NCBI GenBank assembly: GCA_030725745.1
Contig: JANRFH010000006.1
Span: forward strand, 59,720 to 123,719
Length of the DNA: 64,000 nucleotides
Source of the DNA: Akkermansiaceae bacterium
Lineage (GTDB): Bacteria > Verrucomicrobiota > Verrucomicrobiia > Verrucomicrobiales > Akkermansiaceae
Direction of reading: 5' to 3'
Shown here: positions 50,789 to 59,989 of the stretch, piece after piece
Numbering within the stretch: the stretch's first letter is position 1
Layout: each line of letters starts with the position of its first letter
Notes under the pieces: generated by a model
The model's input: only the letters and a program-made list of their open reading frames with translations
Databases searched by the model: none
What the model was told of the DNA's origin: nothing
Position numbers and translations under genes: made by a program

Positions 50789-52597
50789 GTGGAAAAGACT
50801 CGCCCTTCAGATTTGAAGAAATTCCTTCCATACTACCGTCACCTCTGGAAGGTGAAGGGTGCCTTCATCACCGGTGTGCTTGCCGGGCTGGTGTATGCTG
50901 CGGCGACGGGAGCCGGGCTTCCACTGATGACCAAGGTGGTGTTCCCCATCCTTTTCGGCAGCGAAGACTCCTCGTCCGAGTGGTATGCCACCTGGCTTGC
51001 TGAGCGGCTGGGCGATGTTTCTCGGAACGAGCTCCTCATCTACACCTGCCTATGGATTCCCGCGATGTTCCTGATCCGGGGTGTGGCGGCTTTTACAAAC
51101 GCCTATTTCATCCAGCACGCAGGCACCAAGGTCGTGGAAATGATACGTACGGATCTCTTCGTAAAGCTCCAGTCGCTGCCGCTCGCCTATTTCAAGCGCA
51201 ACAAATCCGGGGATCTCCTGGCTCGCGTGATGAACGACACCCAGATGCTGCGAAACGTGGTTGCCCAGGCATCCAGCGATTTGATCAAGCAGCCCGCGAC
51301 GCTCATTTCCGCCCTCAGTATTGTTATCTACCTCTCGATCACCGATGAGAAATTTTTCATCGCCGTCATCGCACTACTCACCGTGCCCGTATGCGTGATG
51401 CTCATCCGCCAAGCAGGGAAAAAACTGGCCACACGCGCCGCATCTCTACAGGCGCGGGGCGGCGATCTCTCCGCATCCCTCTCCGAAAGCCTTCAGTCAG
51501 CCCTCGAAATCCGCGCCTACAATCTTCAGGAAGCACAGACCAACGCATTCAAAAGGCGCGTGACGGAAATTTTCCGGCTCTCCATGAAAGTCGTGAAATA
51601 CCGCCAGATCATCTCCCCATCTATTGAGGTGGTGGCTGCCGCAGGCTTCGCCGCCTCACTCTACTTCGGCGTCCGCGCGGGGATGACGCTGCCAGGCTTC
51701 ATGACACTCGGCACTGCGCTCTACATGTCTTACGAGCCGATCAAAAAGCTTGGCAACATCCATTCGATCTTTCAACAGGGCAAAGCCTCCGTGGATAGGA
51801 TCGAATACATACTCCACGCCGAGGACACTATCCCGAACCCTGTTTCGCCAAAGCCAGTTCCGCGCCCCTTCTCCACCATCGCCTTTGATAGCGTCACCTT
51901 TGCCTACGATGAAGCCCCGGTCATCCACAATATCTCCGTAGAAATCCCTGCCGGACAGGTCGTCGCGCTCGTCGGGCCCAGCGGCGCGGGAAAATCCACC
52001 TTCGCCCAGCTCGTGCCGCGTTTCTACGATCCACAGCAGGGTCACATCCGCATCGACGGCATTTCCACCCGCGAATTTCTCAAGCACAACCTCCGCGAAT
52101 TGATCGCCGTCGTCCCACAAACCCCCTCACTTTTCCTCGGCACCCTTGAGGAAAACATCCGCATTGGTCGTCACGACGCCACCCATCAGCAAATCGAGAA
52201 CGCCGCGAAAAAAGCCTACGCACACGATTTCATCATGAGCCTTCCTGGTGGCAAAGGCTACCAAACTTCCGTCGGCGAGCGCGGGGATCTCCTCTCCGGC
52301 GGCCAGCGGCAACGCATCGCCATCGCCCGCGCTTTCCTGAAAGACGCCCCCATCCTCATCCTCGATGAGGCGACCAGCGCCCTAGACACCGAGAGCGAAG
52401 CAGCCGTCCAGCAAGCCCTCGCAGAGCTAGTCAAAGGCCGCACCACCCTCATCATTGCCCACCGTTTCAGCACCATCCGCATCGCCGACCGCATCCTCGT
52501 CTTCAAAGAAGGCCGCATCGTCAGCGACGGCAGCCATGACGAACTCCGCGATCTCGATCCCACCTACCAAGCGATGGTCGGAAGCGAACTGAGGTAA
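50789..52597 (+). CDS. ABC exporter, MsbA-like
   Basis: 602 residues: an exporter-type transmembrane domain (six predicted spans in residues about 20-320) fused to an ATPase with Walker A (GPSGAGKSTFAQL near 396), the Q-loop, LSGGQRQRIAIARAFLKD near 502, and IILDEATSALDTESE-type Walker B. Family members flip lipids or other amphiphiles; an MsbA-like lipid A role is a guess. The start is GTG at 50789; an in-frame TTG lies downstream. It begins 44 bases after the methyltransferase fragment ends. Confidence 0.9.
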   Translation: MEKTRPSDLKKFLPYYRHLWKVKGAFITGVLAGLVYAAATGAGLPLMTKVVFPILFGSEDSSSEWYATWLAERLGDVSRNELLIYTCLWIPAMFLIRGVAAFTNAYFIQHAGTKVVEMIRTDLFVKLQSLPLAYFKRNKSGDLLARVMNDTQMLRNVVAQASSDLIKQPATLISALSIVIYLSITDEKFFIAVIALLTVPVCVMLIRQAGKKLATRAASLQARGGDLSASLSESLQSALEIRAYNLQEAQTNAFKRRVTEIFRLSMKVVKYRQIISPSIEVVAAAGFAASLYFGVRAGMTLPGFMTLGTALYMSYEPIKKLGNIHSIFQQGKASVDRIEYILHAEDTIPNPVSPKPVPRPFSTIAFDSVTFAYDEAPVIHNISVEIPAGQVVALVGPSGAGKSTFAQLVPRFYDPQQGHIRIDGISTREFLKHNLRELIAVVPQTPSLFLGTLEENIRIGRHDATHQQIENAAKKAYAHDFIMSLPGGKGYQTSVGERGDLLSGGQRQRIAIARAFLKDAPILILDEATSALDTESEAAVQQALAELVKGRTTLIIAHRFSTIRIADRILVFKEGRIVSDGSHDELRDLDPTYQAMVGSELR

Positions 52598-52661
52598 ATT
52601 TTTCGCGAATGATTCTTCGTGAATGATTTGCACGGAGACCGTTACGCGTTTAAATAACGCC

Positions 52662-53009
52662 ATGACAAATTCCAAATTGCTGATCGGATACGGCGTCTTC
52701 CTTTTCCTCTGCGGACTCGCCGGATTTATCTCAAATCCAGCCGCCGCGAAAACCGCTCTGATCTCAGGCTCAGTCTTCGGTGGCTTGTCCGTTGTTTGGG
52801 GATTGCTTCTCGCCAAGGGCTTCGGCTTTGCCCGAGTTGCGGGAATCGTCACCGCCATGTTGCTATGTGGTGTCTTCGGATGGCGATCCACCGTTAGCTG
52901 GCAAAGGGTGATGGATGGCGACCCGAAGGCCTTCGCCGCCTCACTCATCACACTCATGCTCATCGGCTCTATCGCGACCTTCGCCAGGCTACTTGCCAAA
53001 AACGCCTGA
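52662..53009 (+). CDS. TMEM14-like small membrane protein
   Basis: 115 residues with four predicted spans (IGYGVFLFLCGLAGFISNPA, ALISGSVFGGLSVVWGLLLA, VAGIVTAMLLCGVFGWRSTV, FAASLITLMLIGSIATFARL). The pattern and size fit the Tmemb_14 (TMEM14) family of unknown function. The start ATG at 52662 is preferred to an in-frame upstream codon. It is 2 bases from the convergent NlpC/P60 gene. Confidence 0.75.
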   Translation: MTNSKLLIGYGVFLFLCGLAGFISNPAAAKTALISGSVFGGLSVVWGLLLAKGFGFARVAGIVTAMLLCGVFGWRSTVSWQRVMDGDPKAFAASLITLMLIGSIATFARLLAKNA

Positions 53010-53011
53010 GT

Positions 53012-53653
53012 TCACTTCTTCAGTAATCCCGGAGGAGTGCCATAGCCGACGATCTTGCTCTTGCTCCCCGCCCTCGGCAAACGGAAATCGTAAACCCCAA
53101 AGCCATTCCCCTTTCTCCCACGGTAGGAACGGCCATTCGTCGCATTGATCATCACCGGGCGCCCATCCTTCTCCTCCAGCCCCAGATACATTCCAACGTG
53201 CGTGATGTTCGTCGTCCGCCCGTCGTTTGGCTCGTAGGTGCCCGACCAAAAAACCAGATCTCCCGGTTTCAGGTCGGCGAAACATTCATCCTCCGTATCC
53301 GTCGCGGTTTTCGGCACCTCGTGAAAATCCGAATGCTTCTTCACCCACAGGTATTGGTCGGAGGAAGTGCGCGGAGGATCGATCCCGACCTTTTGTAGGA
53401 TGAAATGCATCGCCCCAGAGCAATCGAAGCCACCGTCCTTGGGGCCGTTGCCACCGTATTTGTAAGGCATGCCTAGCACTTCCTTACCCGTCTCGATCGC
53501 CATCGAGATCAGCTTCTGACGCTCTTCCGAAAGTTCAGAAAAACCTTTGAGATCGGATGTCTCAAGAAGCTGCGGCGCAGCGGGCACTTCTTCTTCCGCC
53601 GTCACAGCACCGAAACCCACCACCAAAACCGCAAAAACCATCCTGAACCACAT
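53012..53653 (-). CDS. Secreted NlpC/P60 peptidoglycan peptidase
   Basis: 213 residues. The start (53651-53653) gives a signal peptide MWFRMVFAVLVVGFGAVTA. The C-terminal NlpC/P60 domain has the catalytic Cys in DGGFDCSGAMHFILQKVGID, the histidine in NITHVGMYLGLEEKDG, and the polar residue in INATNGRSYRGR. It likely cleaves D-glutamyl linkages in peptidoglycan peptides. Divergent from the ELM1-like gene. Confidence 0.88.
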   Translation of the reverse strand: MWFRMVFAVLVVGFGAVTAEEEVPAAPQLLETSDLKGFSELSEERQKLISMAIETGKEVLGMPYKYGGNGPKDGGFDCSGAMHFILQKVGIDPPRTSSDQYLWVKKHSDFHEVPKTATDTEDECFADLKPGDLVFWSGTYEPNDGRTTNITHVGMYLGLEEKDGRPVMINATNGRSYRGRKGNGFGVYDFRLPRAGSKSKIVGYGTPPGLLKK

Positions 53654-53717
53654 CCGCGAACCTAACACCGGATCGCCACCGCACAAACCCGGGATTTCGT
53701 TTTGCAAAAGCAGGCTC

Positions 53718-54608
53718 ATGGACTCACGATTGCCGACGTTGAAGAAGCCCCTCCAACTGCTGATCATCAGCGATGGCAAACCCGGCCACGAAAACCAGTC
53801 CCTCGGCCTGGCCGAAGCGATGGCTCGCCACACCCCGGCGGAAATCCATGTCATCCGCATCGATCCCACCGACTCATTTCTTCAGCGGATCCGCAAAGCC
53901 CTCGAAGAGAGCGTAACCCTGCCCAAGCCCGACTATGTCATCAGCGCAGGCCACCGCACCCATTTCCCTCTGCTTCGCGTCACCCGAACGCTCAAGGCAA
54001 GAAGCATCGTCCTGATGAAGCCGGGCGTCCCCGCATCATGGTTCAGCATCTGCATCGCCCCCGAGCATGATTTTAAAAAGCCGCCCAAAAGCGGAAACGT
54101 CATCCTCAGTAAAGGCGCGCTCAACCGAGTCGTCCCCACATCCGATCCGAAATCCGGAAAGCTCCTCCTCCTCGGTGGCCCCTCGAAAACCCACGGCTTC
54201 GACAAGCAAGCGCTCATCACCCAGATCCGTAGCATCGCCTCGGATGGATGGCAGGCGGCAGACTCACGGCGCACACCCGGCAGTTTTCTAACCGACCTGC
54301 AAAACGAAATCCCCGGTCTGGAAATCTTCCCTCATCAGGACACCCAACCCGGCTGGCTCGCTGGCAAACTCTCCGCACTCGAAGAAGTCTGGGTCACCGA
54401 GGATTCCGTCTCCATGATCTACGAAGCCCTCACCGGCGGTGCCAAGGTCGGACTATTAGACATGCCCCGCCTCAGACCGAACGCCCGTGTCATCCGTGGC
54501 CTCGAGTCCCTGCGCGAGGCCGGTTATTTTCTCGGCGGGAAAATCGACACCCCCCCCATCCTCGCAGAGGCAGATCGCTGTGCAGCAATCATTCTCAGTC
54601 CGCCTTGA
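53718..54608 (+). CDS. ELM1/GtrOC1-like putative glycosyltransferase
   Basis: 296 residues. The start LKKPLQLLIISDGKPGHENQ and the segments VISAGHRTHFPLLRVTRTLK, LLLLGGPSKTHGFDKQALI and VWVTEDSVSMIYEALTGGAK fit the mitochondrial fission ELM1 family (DUF1022), related to GT-B glycosyltransferases. The activity is unproven. The 3' end overlaps by 14 bases the convergent pseudopilin-like gene. Confidence 0.8.
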   Translation: MDSRLPTLKKPLQLLIISDGKPGHENQSLGLAEAMARHTPAEIHVIRIDPTDSFLQRIRKALEESVTLPKPDYVISAGHRTHFPLLRVTRTLKARSIVLMKPGVPASWFSICIAPEHDFKKPPKSGNVILSKGALNRVVPTSDPKSGKLLLLGGPSKTHGFDKQALITQIRSIASDGWQAADSRRTPGSFLTDLQNEIPGLEIFPHQDTQPGWLAGKLSALEEVWVTEDSVSMIYEALTGGAKVGLLDMPRLRPNARVIRGLESLREAGYFLGGKIDTPPILAEADRCAAIILSPP

Positions 54609-55095
54609 TATCGTCTGAGGTGTAGTGACGGAGATCGGGCCCCGCAGAAATGATTTCCATCTGCTCGCCGGAAATCGCATGAAAAAAATATGGCGTCCCC
54701 CAGCGATCCAATAGCTGCCCCTCTGAATCAAGCGGTGCTCCATCGGAGTTGATAAATGCCACGCCTTTGGAATTTCGCCCCAGCAGCGCCGCCGTGATCT
54801 CATCGTTCGCCCCAACAGGATTCCCGCCGCTGAACTTGCGATACTGGGAAAGCAAAAAATCGAGAGTCGATAGATCATCCTGCACGGTGGTTTCCGGCGA
54901 GTTAAGCGTCGCAGCGATTTCTGCGACCGGAAGGATCGTGATGCTAGACGGCAGGGGATTTTGAGGCGGCGGCACCTCGGGCAATTTCTCAACTCTCACC
55001 ACTGGCGCAACTGAAACTGGCTTGACTCGCCGCGTGGAAAGCAATGCCGCGACAATCAGCAACGCTGCCAGAACAAACCAGCCTGCGGCTTTCAC
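54595..55095 (-). CDS. Secreted protein with type II secretion pseudopilin-like C-terminus
   Basis: 166 residues. N-terminal membrane anchor KAAGWFVLAALLIVAALLST, a Pro-rich linker, and a C-terminal part with LLDRWGTPYFFHAISGEQME and IISAGPDLRHYTSDDI, which recalls the DxWGxPYxYxxx...SxGxDxxxxTxDDI pattern of GspG-like pseudopilins. The GTG start (55093-55095) overlaps the DUF1501 stop by four bases, so translation is coupled. A class III signal sequence is not visible, so it is not a standard pseudopilin. Confidence 0.65.
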   Translation of the reverse strand: MKAAGWFVLAALLIVAALLSTRRVKPVSVAPVVRVEKLPEVPPPQNPLPSSITILPVAEIAATLNSPETTVQDDLSTLDFLLSQYRKFSGGNPVGANDEITAALLGRNSKGVAFINSDGAPLDSEGQLLDRWGTPYFFHAISGEQMEIISAGPDLRHYTSDDIKAD

Positions 55096-56654
55096 AGGAA
55101 TCCAAGGTTAGCCGAAGCGGTTGCGAATGGATCATCGAAACGTAGCAGATTCGGATAGATCGCCTCTAGCTCGTTCGAACCTACGCCCATCCATTTTGTC
55201 AGGACGGAGGCATATTGATCCACAGAAGTTTCCGGGATGAAACGTCCGCGCGAGGCGTGTGAATCCAGACCGGCACCGGTTTTCAATGGAGGAAAATGCC
55301 CATAGACGTCACCGCCGTTTACCGCGCCGCCCATGACCACGTGATGCCCACCCCATGCATGATCAGAGCCTGCGCCGGAGTCGTTTCCATTTGCCAGGAG
55401 CGTGCGGTTGAAATCTGACATGGTGAAAGTCGTCACATTATCAAAGACAGCCAGCCCCGGATCTTTCAGAGCATTTCTGAAGGCGAACATCGCCCCGGAA
55501 AGCTCCGCCATGAGATTCGCATGGGAGGTGAGCATCGAGGCATGTGTGTCGTGGCCGCCGATCTGACAGAAGAAAATCTGACGATTATTCCCGAGCGCAT
55601 TCCTCCCCGCGATGAGCTTCGCGATCGTCTTGAGCTGGTCTCCAAGTTTCGTCTGAGCATTGATGAAATGGGCATCGAAATCCACTCCTCCCGCTGCGGC
55701 GGCTGTCAGCGCCGCGCCAACCACGCCCTCGGTCGCACGTGCGTTTCGGATGACGCGATTGTACTGATCCTCAAGAAGATTCTCATGGGTGAGATTCATG
55801 ATCTTCTCAAAGGCCTCCAGGCTCCTCCCGGTATCACTATTTTTGTAGCCACTCGAGGGATTTTCAGGATCGTTATAGGCGCTAGTATAATTCGTTCCGT
55901 AGCCACTGAGGCTCACTGCTCCATTTGTTCCGACTGCATATTGGGTAACACCACCAGCTGTCCCGACTTGAAACGAATTCACCCCGGCGAGCGAGATCGA
56001 CATCGAAGCCTTGGAGCCTGCGTTGTACGATGCATTTAGTAGATCCGCCGCCCTGCCGCCCCAGCCACTGCTGAAGCCCTTGTCTGAAATGGATGACTGC
56101 CACTGCGTCGTCTGATCCGAGTGACTGAAAAGCTGCCTCGGCAGCGGGACGGTCGCATTGATATAATCCTCACGCGTCGGCACCGGGTAGGCGAGAGTGC
56201 CGACATTTGCCAGAACCGAGAGGTCTCCCTCGGCAAACATCGACGCCATATCCCCACAAGAAGGATGCAGGCCGAGCGGCTGTGCGACGCCACCGAAGTT
56301 CCTTTGGAAAGCGGCATCGGTGGCTGGAGTGAGAGGATGCAGATTAGGCGTGCCGTTGGATGGATTTAGCACCGGCAGGGCGAGAGTCCCGCGAGCCGCC
56401 TCGTAATCGGCGCGCAGTTCGCTGCTTGAGGCATCGCCCAGCGGCACGAGGAAATTGTTAGAATCGTTGCCGCCGGATTGATAAAGACAGACCAGCGCCT
56501 TGTATCCAGATGGCACCACTTGTGCAGAGGCGGCGGTGATGAGCCGCAGATTTGCCAGCACATTCACCAAGCCCGTGACGCCCAGCGAGGCGCAGGCGGA
56601 CTGCCGCAGGAAATCCCGGCGACCGCGCAATTCTTCTTTCTGATGCTGTTTCAT
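55092..56654 (-). CDS. DUF1501 family protein, Tat-exported (second copy)
   Basis: 520 residues. A Tat motif is visible near residue 11 (RGRRDFLRQSACASLG). The body has ALVCLYQSGGNDSNNFLVPL, a GGHDTHASM motif and NVTTFTMSDFNRTLLANGND, with NGGDVYGHFP near the end. It belongs to the same family as the gene at 6798-8258 but is a distinct subtype. It starts 9 bases after the DUF1800 stop. Confidence 0.92.
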   Translation of the reverse strand: MKQHQKEELRGRRDFLRQSACASLGVTGLVNVLANLRLITAASAQVVPSGYKALVCLYQSGGNDSNNFLVPLGDASSSELRADYEAARGTLALPVLNPSNGTPNLHPLTPATDAAFQRNFGGVAQPLGLHPSCGDMASMFAEGDLSVLANVGTLAYPVPTREDYINATVPLPRQLFSHSDQTTQWQSSISDKGFSSGWGGRAADLLNASYNAGSKASMSISLAGVNSFQVGTAGGVTQYAVGTNGAVSLSGYGTNYTSAYNDPENPSSGYKNSDTGRSLEAFEKIMNLTHENLLEDQYNRVIRNARATEGVVGAALTAAAAGGVDFDAHFINAQTKLGDQLKTIAKLIAGRNALGNNRQIFFCQIGGHDTHASMLTSHANLMAELSGAMFAFRNALKDPGLAVFDNVTTFTMSDFNRTLLANGNDSGAGSDHAWGGHHVVMGGAVNGGDVYGHFPPLKTGAGLDSHASRGRFIPETSVDQYASVLTKWMGVGSNELEAIYPNLLRFDDPFATASANLGFL

Positions 56655-56663
56655 GGTTTCTTG

Positions 56664-59600
56664 CTATCGCTGGATCATGGACTGCGGGCTATTTGAAATC
56701 AGGTAAGCCGCCTTTTCATAACGCTCGTGACGCACCAACTCCTGATTCGCGACGATGTCATCATTGTCGAGGTAGGTGGCGTTTGCCGCGAGGAAATCAA
56801 TGATGATATCGCGCGGATTTTCTGGATCAGCTGAAGCACCGTAGTCCGCCTTCAGAGTGCCCGCGCAGAGGAGGAGATCGAGGTGATCGACAAGCGCGGC
56901 ACACGCTTCGCGGATCTTGGCAGGATTGTCAAAAGTCCCGGGATCGCCTGCGGCAGAAATGATCCCATCGCCATTTTCATCCATCACTGCCATGTAAACC
57001 ACCTCCCGTGCCTGCGTAGCTGCGGCGCCTTGGCTAACGTCTGGTATCAAGTGATCGGCATTATTTCCGTATCCAAGCTCCGAGTAGTTCGGAAGAGTTC
57101 CGGCAGACTCACCTGATGAGCTCGTGGTGAGAGTATAGTTTCGGTTGATGTGAGTAATGGTATTGATTTCAGTCGCAATCTGAAACTCGGGTGTGACCAA
57201 GCCGGCATCCGCGATGGCATCTCCGGTGGAGTAATCCGGATAGAACCAGTTGAAGACTGTCGGAGCATCAAGCGGTGTCTGACCAAGCGTGCCTTCGGTA
57301 CTACCTTCCCTGAAGTAGCCTGCATCCGCCGGAAATGATCCGAGCACTCCACCCATATCGTGAGCTGACAACTCGGTGACCTTTAGCTCTGTGTTCGCCT
57401 GCAGGGCACGAGCTAGGCCGACGTATTGAATGAGCGGCTCTTTCTTTTTCCCATTCCCCACCAGCAAGGCGAACTCAAGCGAACGCGCTTCTGGATCGAG
57501 CAGGATCGCCTTCGCCACTTTGGTGAGATTTCCCCCTTCCGCGATCCACACCGAAGCCACACGATGAACATATCCCGAGGATGGATTGGAGGTCACGAGT
57601 CTCTGGATGAGACGTTTGGAAATGAAAGGCGCGATGTTCGCGTGAGCGGCAAGGTGATCGAGGATGGCCGTCAGCTCGGCCTCGCCAGACTGCGCCGCTG
57701 CCATTTCCAGACCCAACACCGATTTTGCAGCGGTATCATGAAAGTCCGGAAACTGCTTCATCGGATTTGTCCACTGTGCCTGATAGTAGCGGTTTCCATT
57801 TCCGTAGGTGAAACTCGTGTTATCCACTACAGTATCAGATCCCGAAGGATTGTTCCGCACCGAGAACGACCAGCCGGTAAAGACGCGGGCGAGATCGACG
57901 ATATCTTCCTGCCCGTATGTCGGGATAGGCTGGCCACTGGCGGAGAGTTTTAATGAACCATCGGGATGCAGCTGCACGAGGCCGATGGAGAACAACTGCA
58001 TAATTTCCCGTGCGTAGTTTTCATCCGGTGAAATGACGACCGCTCCCGAGCTGTCCGTGACCTCCTTCTGATTCCGCAGGCTGGAGAGGTAGTGCCCCAT
58101 GATGGGATGAGTGGAAACACCCTCCAGAAGCTCTCGGTAGCTCCCTGTTATGCCATCTGCCAGCATATCGTAGTACTGCGTGTGTCCGTAATGCCGCTGA
58201 TCGACGACGGATTCCTGCGAAGAGGTCACGAGTATTTCCGAGAGCGCCGTCGCGAGCCTCTGGCGGACTTGGTCATCTGAGAAAAGCGCCGCCGTCCACC
58301 ACGCGGATAGGCGGGAGTTCTGGCTCGGATTGAAGCTCGCGTTGTAATACGCCGCCTCAGGATTACCCGTGTAAATTTCAGTCAACAGCTTGTCCTCAGC
58401 CACGCAAAATAACTCCAGGGAGAGAGGTGGAGTCAGAGCGGGATCGAGCTTTTCATCGAGCCACGCAGAGAATGCGGAAATCCGGTCTCCGTTGTGCGGG
58501 GATGACTCCACCAGCAAGCGCAGTTCCGACATCAGCTCCGGCGTGGGGCCGAAGGTGGACTGCGTGAGGAAACGCGCGATGTCTCGGTCTAGATCGTCAC
58601 CCGTCAGCACGAAAACTTCGGGAGCATCTGGTGGCGTTACAAACTCCGTGGAGCCAGTCGTCAGGAGATAATCGGCGCGGATTTCCCCCGAAGGATTGAT
58701 TTCCGTCCCCACATCCGAGTATAGCTGCCCGGCAAAGAGCGCATTCAATACCGCCTGATCCGTGCCAAGCACCTGTGAAGCTTCGATTCTCCAGACGTGA
58801 TCGGTGAGTTGACCAAACCTAAGCGAGGTTAGCCTAGCTCCACTATCCAGATAAATCTGCGCCGAACTCTGGGCGCTGGTGATCCCCGAAAACACCGAAG
58901 ATACCAGCCCTATCTCATTGTCACCTTGGAGGCGGACATAGCTGTAACCGGATGCCGGTGAACCCACCTCTGATGAGTAAGCCGCATAGAAAAAGCGTTC
59001 GTTCTTCGTAGTGTTCGCCGCATCACAAATGCGCGTCAACAACCCGTCCGCTACGAATGGAATATCGATACGCAACTCTTCCGGAACCTCGTTCTTCGCA
59101 TCTTTCACGGGTTGCACCAATAGCTCGGCATTCGTTTGCCCTGCAGGAATCACAATCCTCCCGGACTGTGGACTCCCGAAGGTGTAATCCGTCGCGGCGG
59201 CAGAGGATTTTTCCGGTTCCTCAGCACCCCGGTTCTTCATGAAAACCGTCAGAGGATAAGTGGTCGCGCCGCTGCGTGTGAGTCCGACTCTCGCCGGCAG
59301 GCCTTCCTTTTCATACGCGTCCTGCTGAGTTACGGACGCGGTCACTTCGCCATTGAGCAATGCCTGAAGAATTTCGGTCGCCGCCGCCAGATCGTTGTCG
59401 GCCGTTCCGCTGGAGAAACTGTCATCATCCACCGCATCGAAACCTGAGAGCAGATTTTCCGCCCAATCCGAAACCCCATCTCCGTCGTTGTCCAAGTCCG
59501 AAACAGCCACACGATAGAAAAGCTGATCTCCAGATTGCGGTGCACTAAGGGTCATCTCGCTTCCATCGCCCGTATGAGGATCGCCGACCGGATCCCAATC

Positions 59601-59918
59601 CCCCGTCAAGCTAGTTGAGCTGAGCAGTTGGTAGCTCTTCCCCATCTCGGTAGGCACCACAATGTCCAGATTCCCATTCGCCAATTCACCCACCGAAGAA
59701 TTCGGGTGCGATATTGGATCGAAGGGATCGGTGCCAGCAATCGATTCTTTGAGATTGGTGAAACCATCGCTGTCCGTATCGAGTTCCGGAGCAAGCGCCC
59801 CTGCGTTAAAACGTGCCTCCCAGACATCGCACATCCCATCACCGTTCGTGTCGACGGCCAAGGTCTTGCTAGCAAGCAGCAACAACCCCAGTGGGGCGAT
59901 GAAATGGGTTTTCTTCAT
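56664..59918 (-). CDS. DUF1800 secreted protein with thrombospondin-type Ca-binding repeats
   Basis: 1,084 residues. Signal peptide MKKTHFIAPLGLLLLASKTLA. The N-terminal part has calcium-binding type 3 repeats (DTNGDGMCDVWEARF, DTDSDGFTNLKESI and DLDNDGDGVSDWAENL). The DUF1800 domain begins near residue 440 (DRDIARFLTQSTFGPTPELM) and contains NYAREIMQLFSIGLVQLHPD. This is the typical partner of DUF1501. Role unknown; probably a surface or periplasmic complex. The start ATG gives the signal peptide. Confidence 0.9.
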   Translation of the reverse strand: MKKTHFIAPLGLLLLASKTLAVDTNGDGMCDVWEARFNAGALAPELDTDSDGFTNLKESIAGTDPFDPISHPNSSVGELANGNLDIVVPTEMGKSYQLLSSTSLTGDWDPVGDPHTGDGSEMTLSAPQSGDQLFYRVAVSDLDNDGDGVSDWAENLLSGFDAVDDDSFSSGTADNDLAAATEILQALLNGEVTASVTQQDAYEKEGLPARVGLTRSGATTYPLTVFMKNRGAEEPEKSSAAATDYTFGSPQSGRIVIPAGQTNAELLVQPVKDAKNEVPEELRIDIPFVADGLLTRICDAANTTKNERFFYAAYSSEVGSPASGYSYVRLQGDNEIGLVSSVFSGITSAQSSAQIYLDSGARLTSLRFGQLTDHVWRIEASQVLGTDQAVLNALFAGQLYSDVGTEINPSGEIRADYLLTTGSTEFVTPPDAPEVFVLTGDDLDRDIARFLTQSTFGPTPELMSELRLLVESSPHNGDRISAFSAWLDEKLDPALTPPLSLELFCVAEDKLLTEIYTGNPEAAYYNASFNPSQNSRLSAWWTAALFSDDQVRQRLATALSEILVTSSQESVVDQRHYGHTQYYDMLADGITGSYRELLEGVSTHPIMGHYLSSLRNQKEVTDSSGAVVISPDENYAREIMQLFSIGLVQLHPDGSLKLSASGQPIPTYGQEDIVDLARVFTGWSFSVRNNPSGSDTVVDNTSFTYGNGNRYYQAQWTNPMKQFPDFHDTAAKSVLGLEMAAAQSGEAELTAILDHLAAHANIAPFISKRLIQRLVTSNPSSGYVHRVASVWIAEGGNLTKVAKAILLDPEARSLEFALLVGNGKKKEPLIQYVGLARALQANTELKVTELSAHDMGGVLGSFPADAGYFREGSTEGTLGQTPLDAPTVFNWFYPDYSTGDAIADAGLVTPEFQIATEINTITHINRNYTLTTSSSGESAGTLPNYSELGYGNNADHLIPDVSQGAAATQAREVVYMAVMDENGDGIISAAGDPGTFDNPAKIREACAALVDHLDLLLCAGTLKADYGASADPENPRDIIIDFLAANATYLDNDDIVANQELVRHERYEKAAYLISNSPQSMIQR

Positions 59919-59989
59919 TGCACTTGACCGGATTCAATACGTATTTCAAAGAAAAACACGCAGAATCCAATGCAGTTGCAATATTTTCA

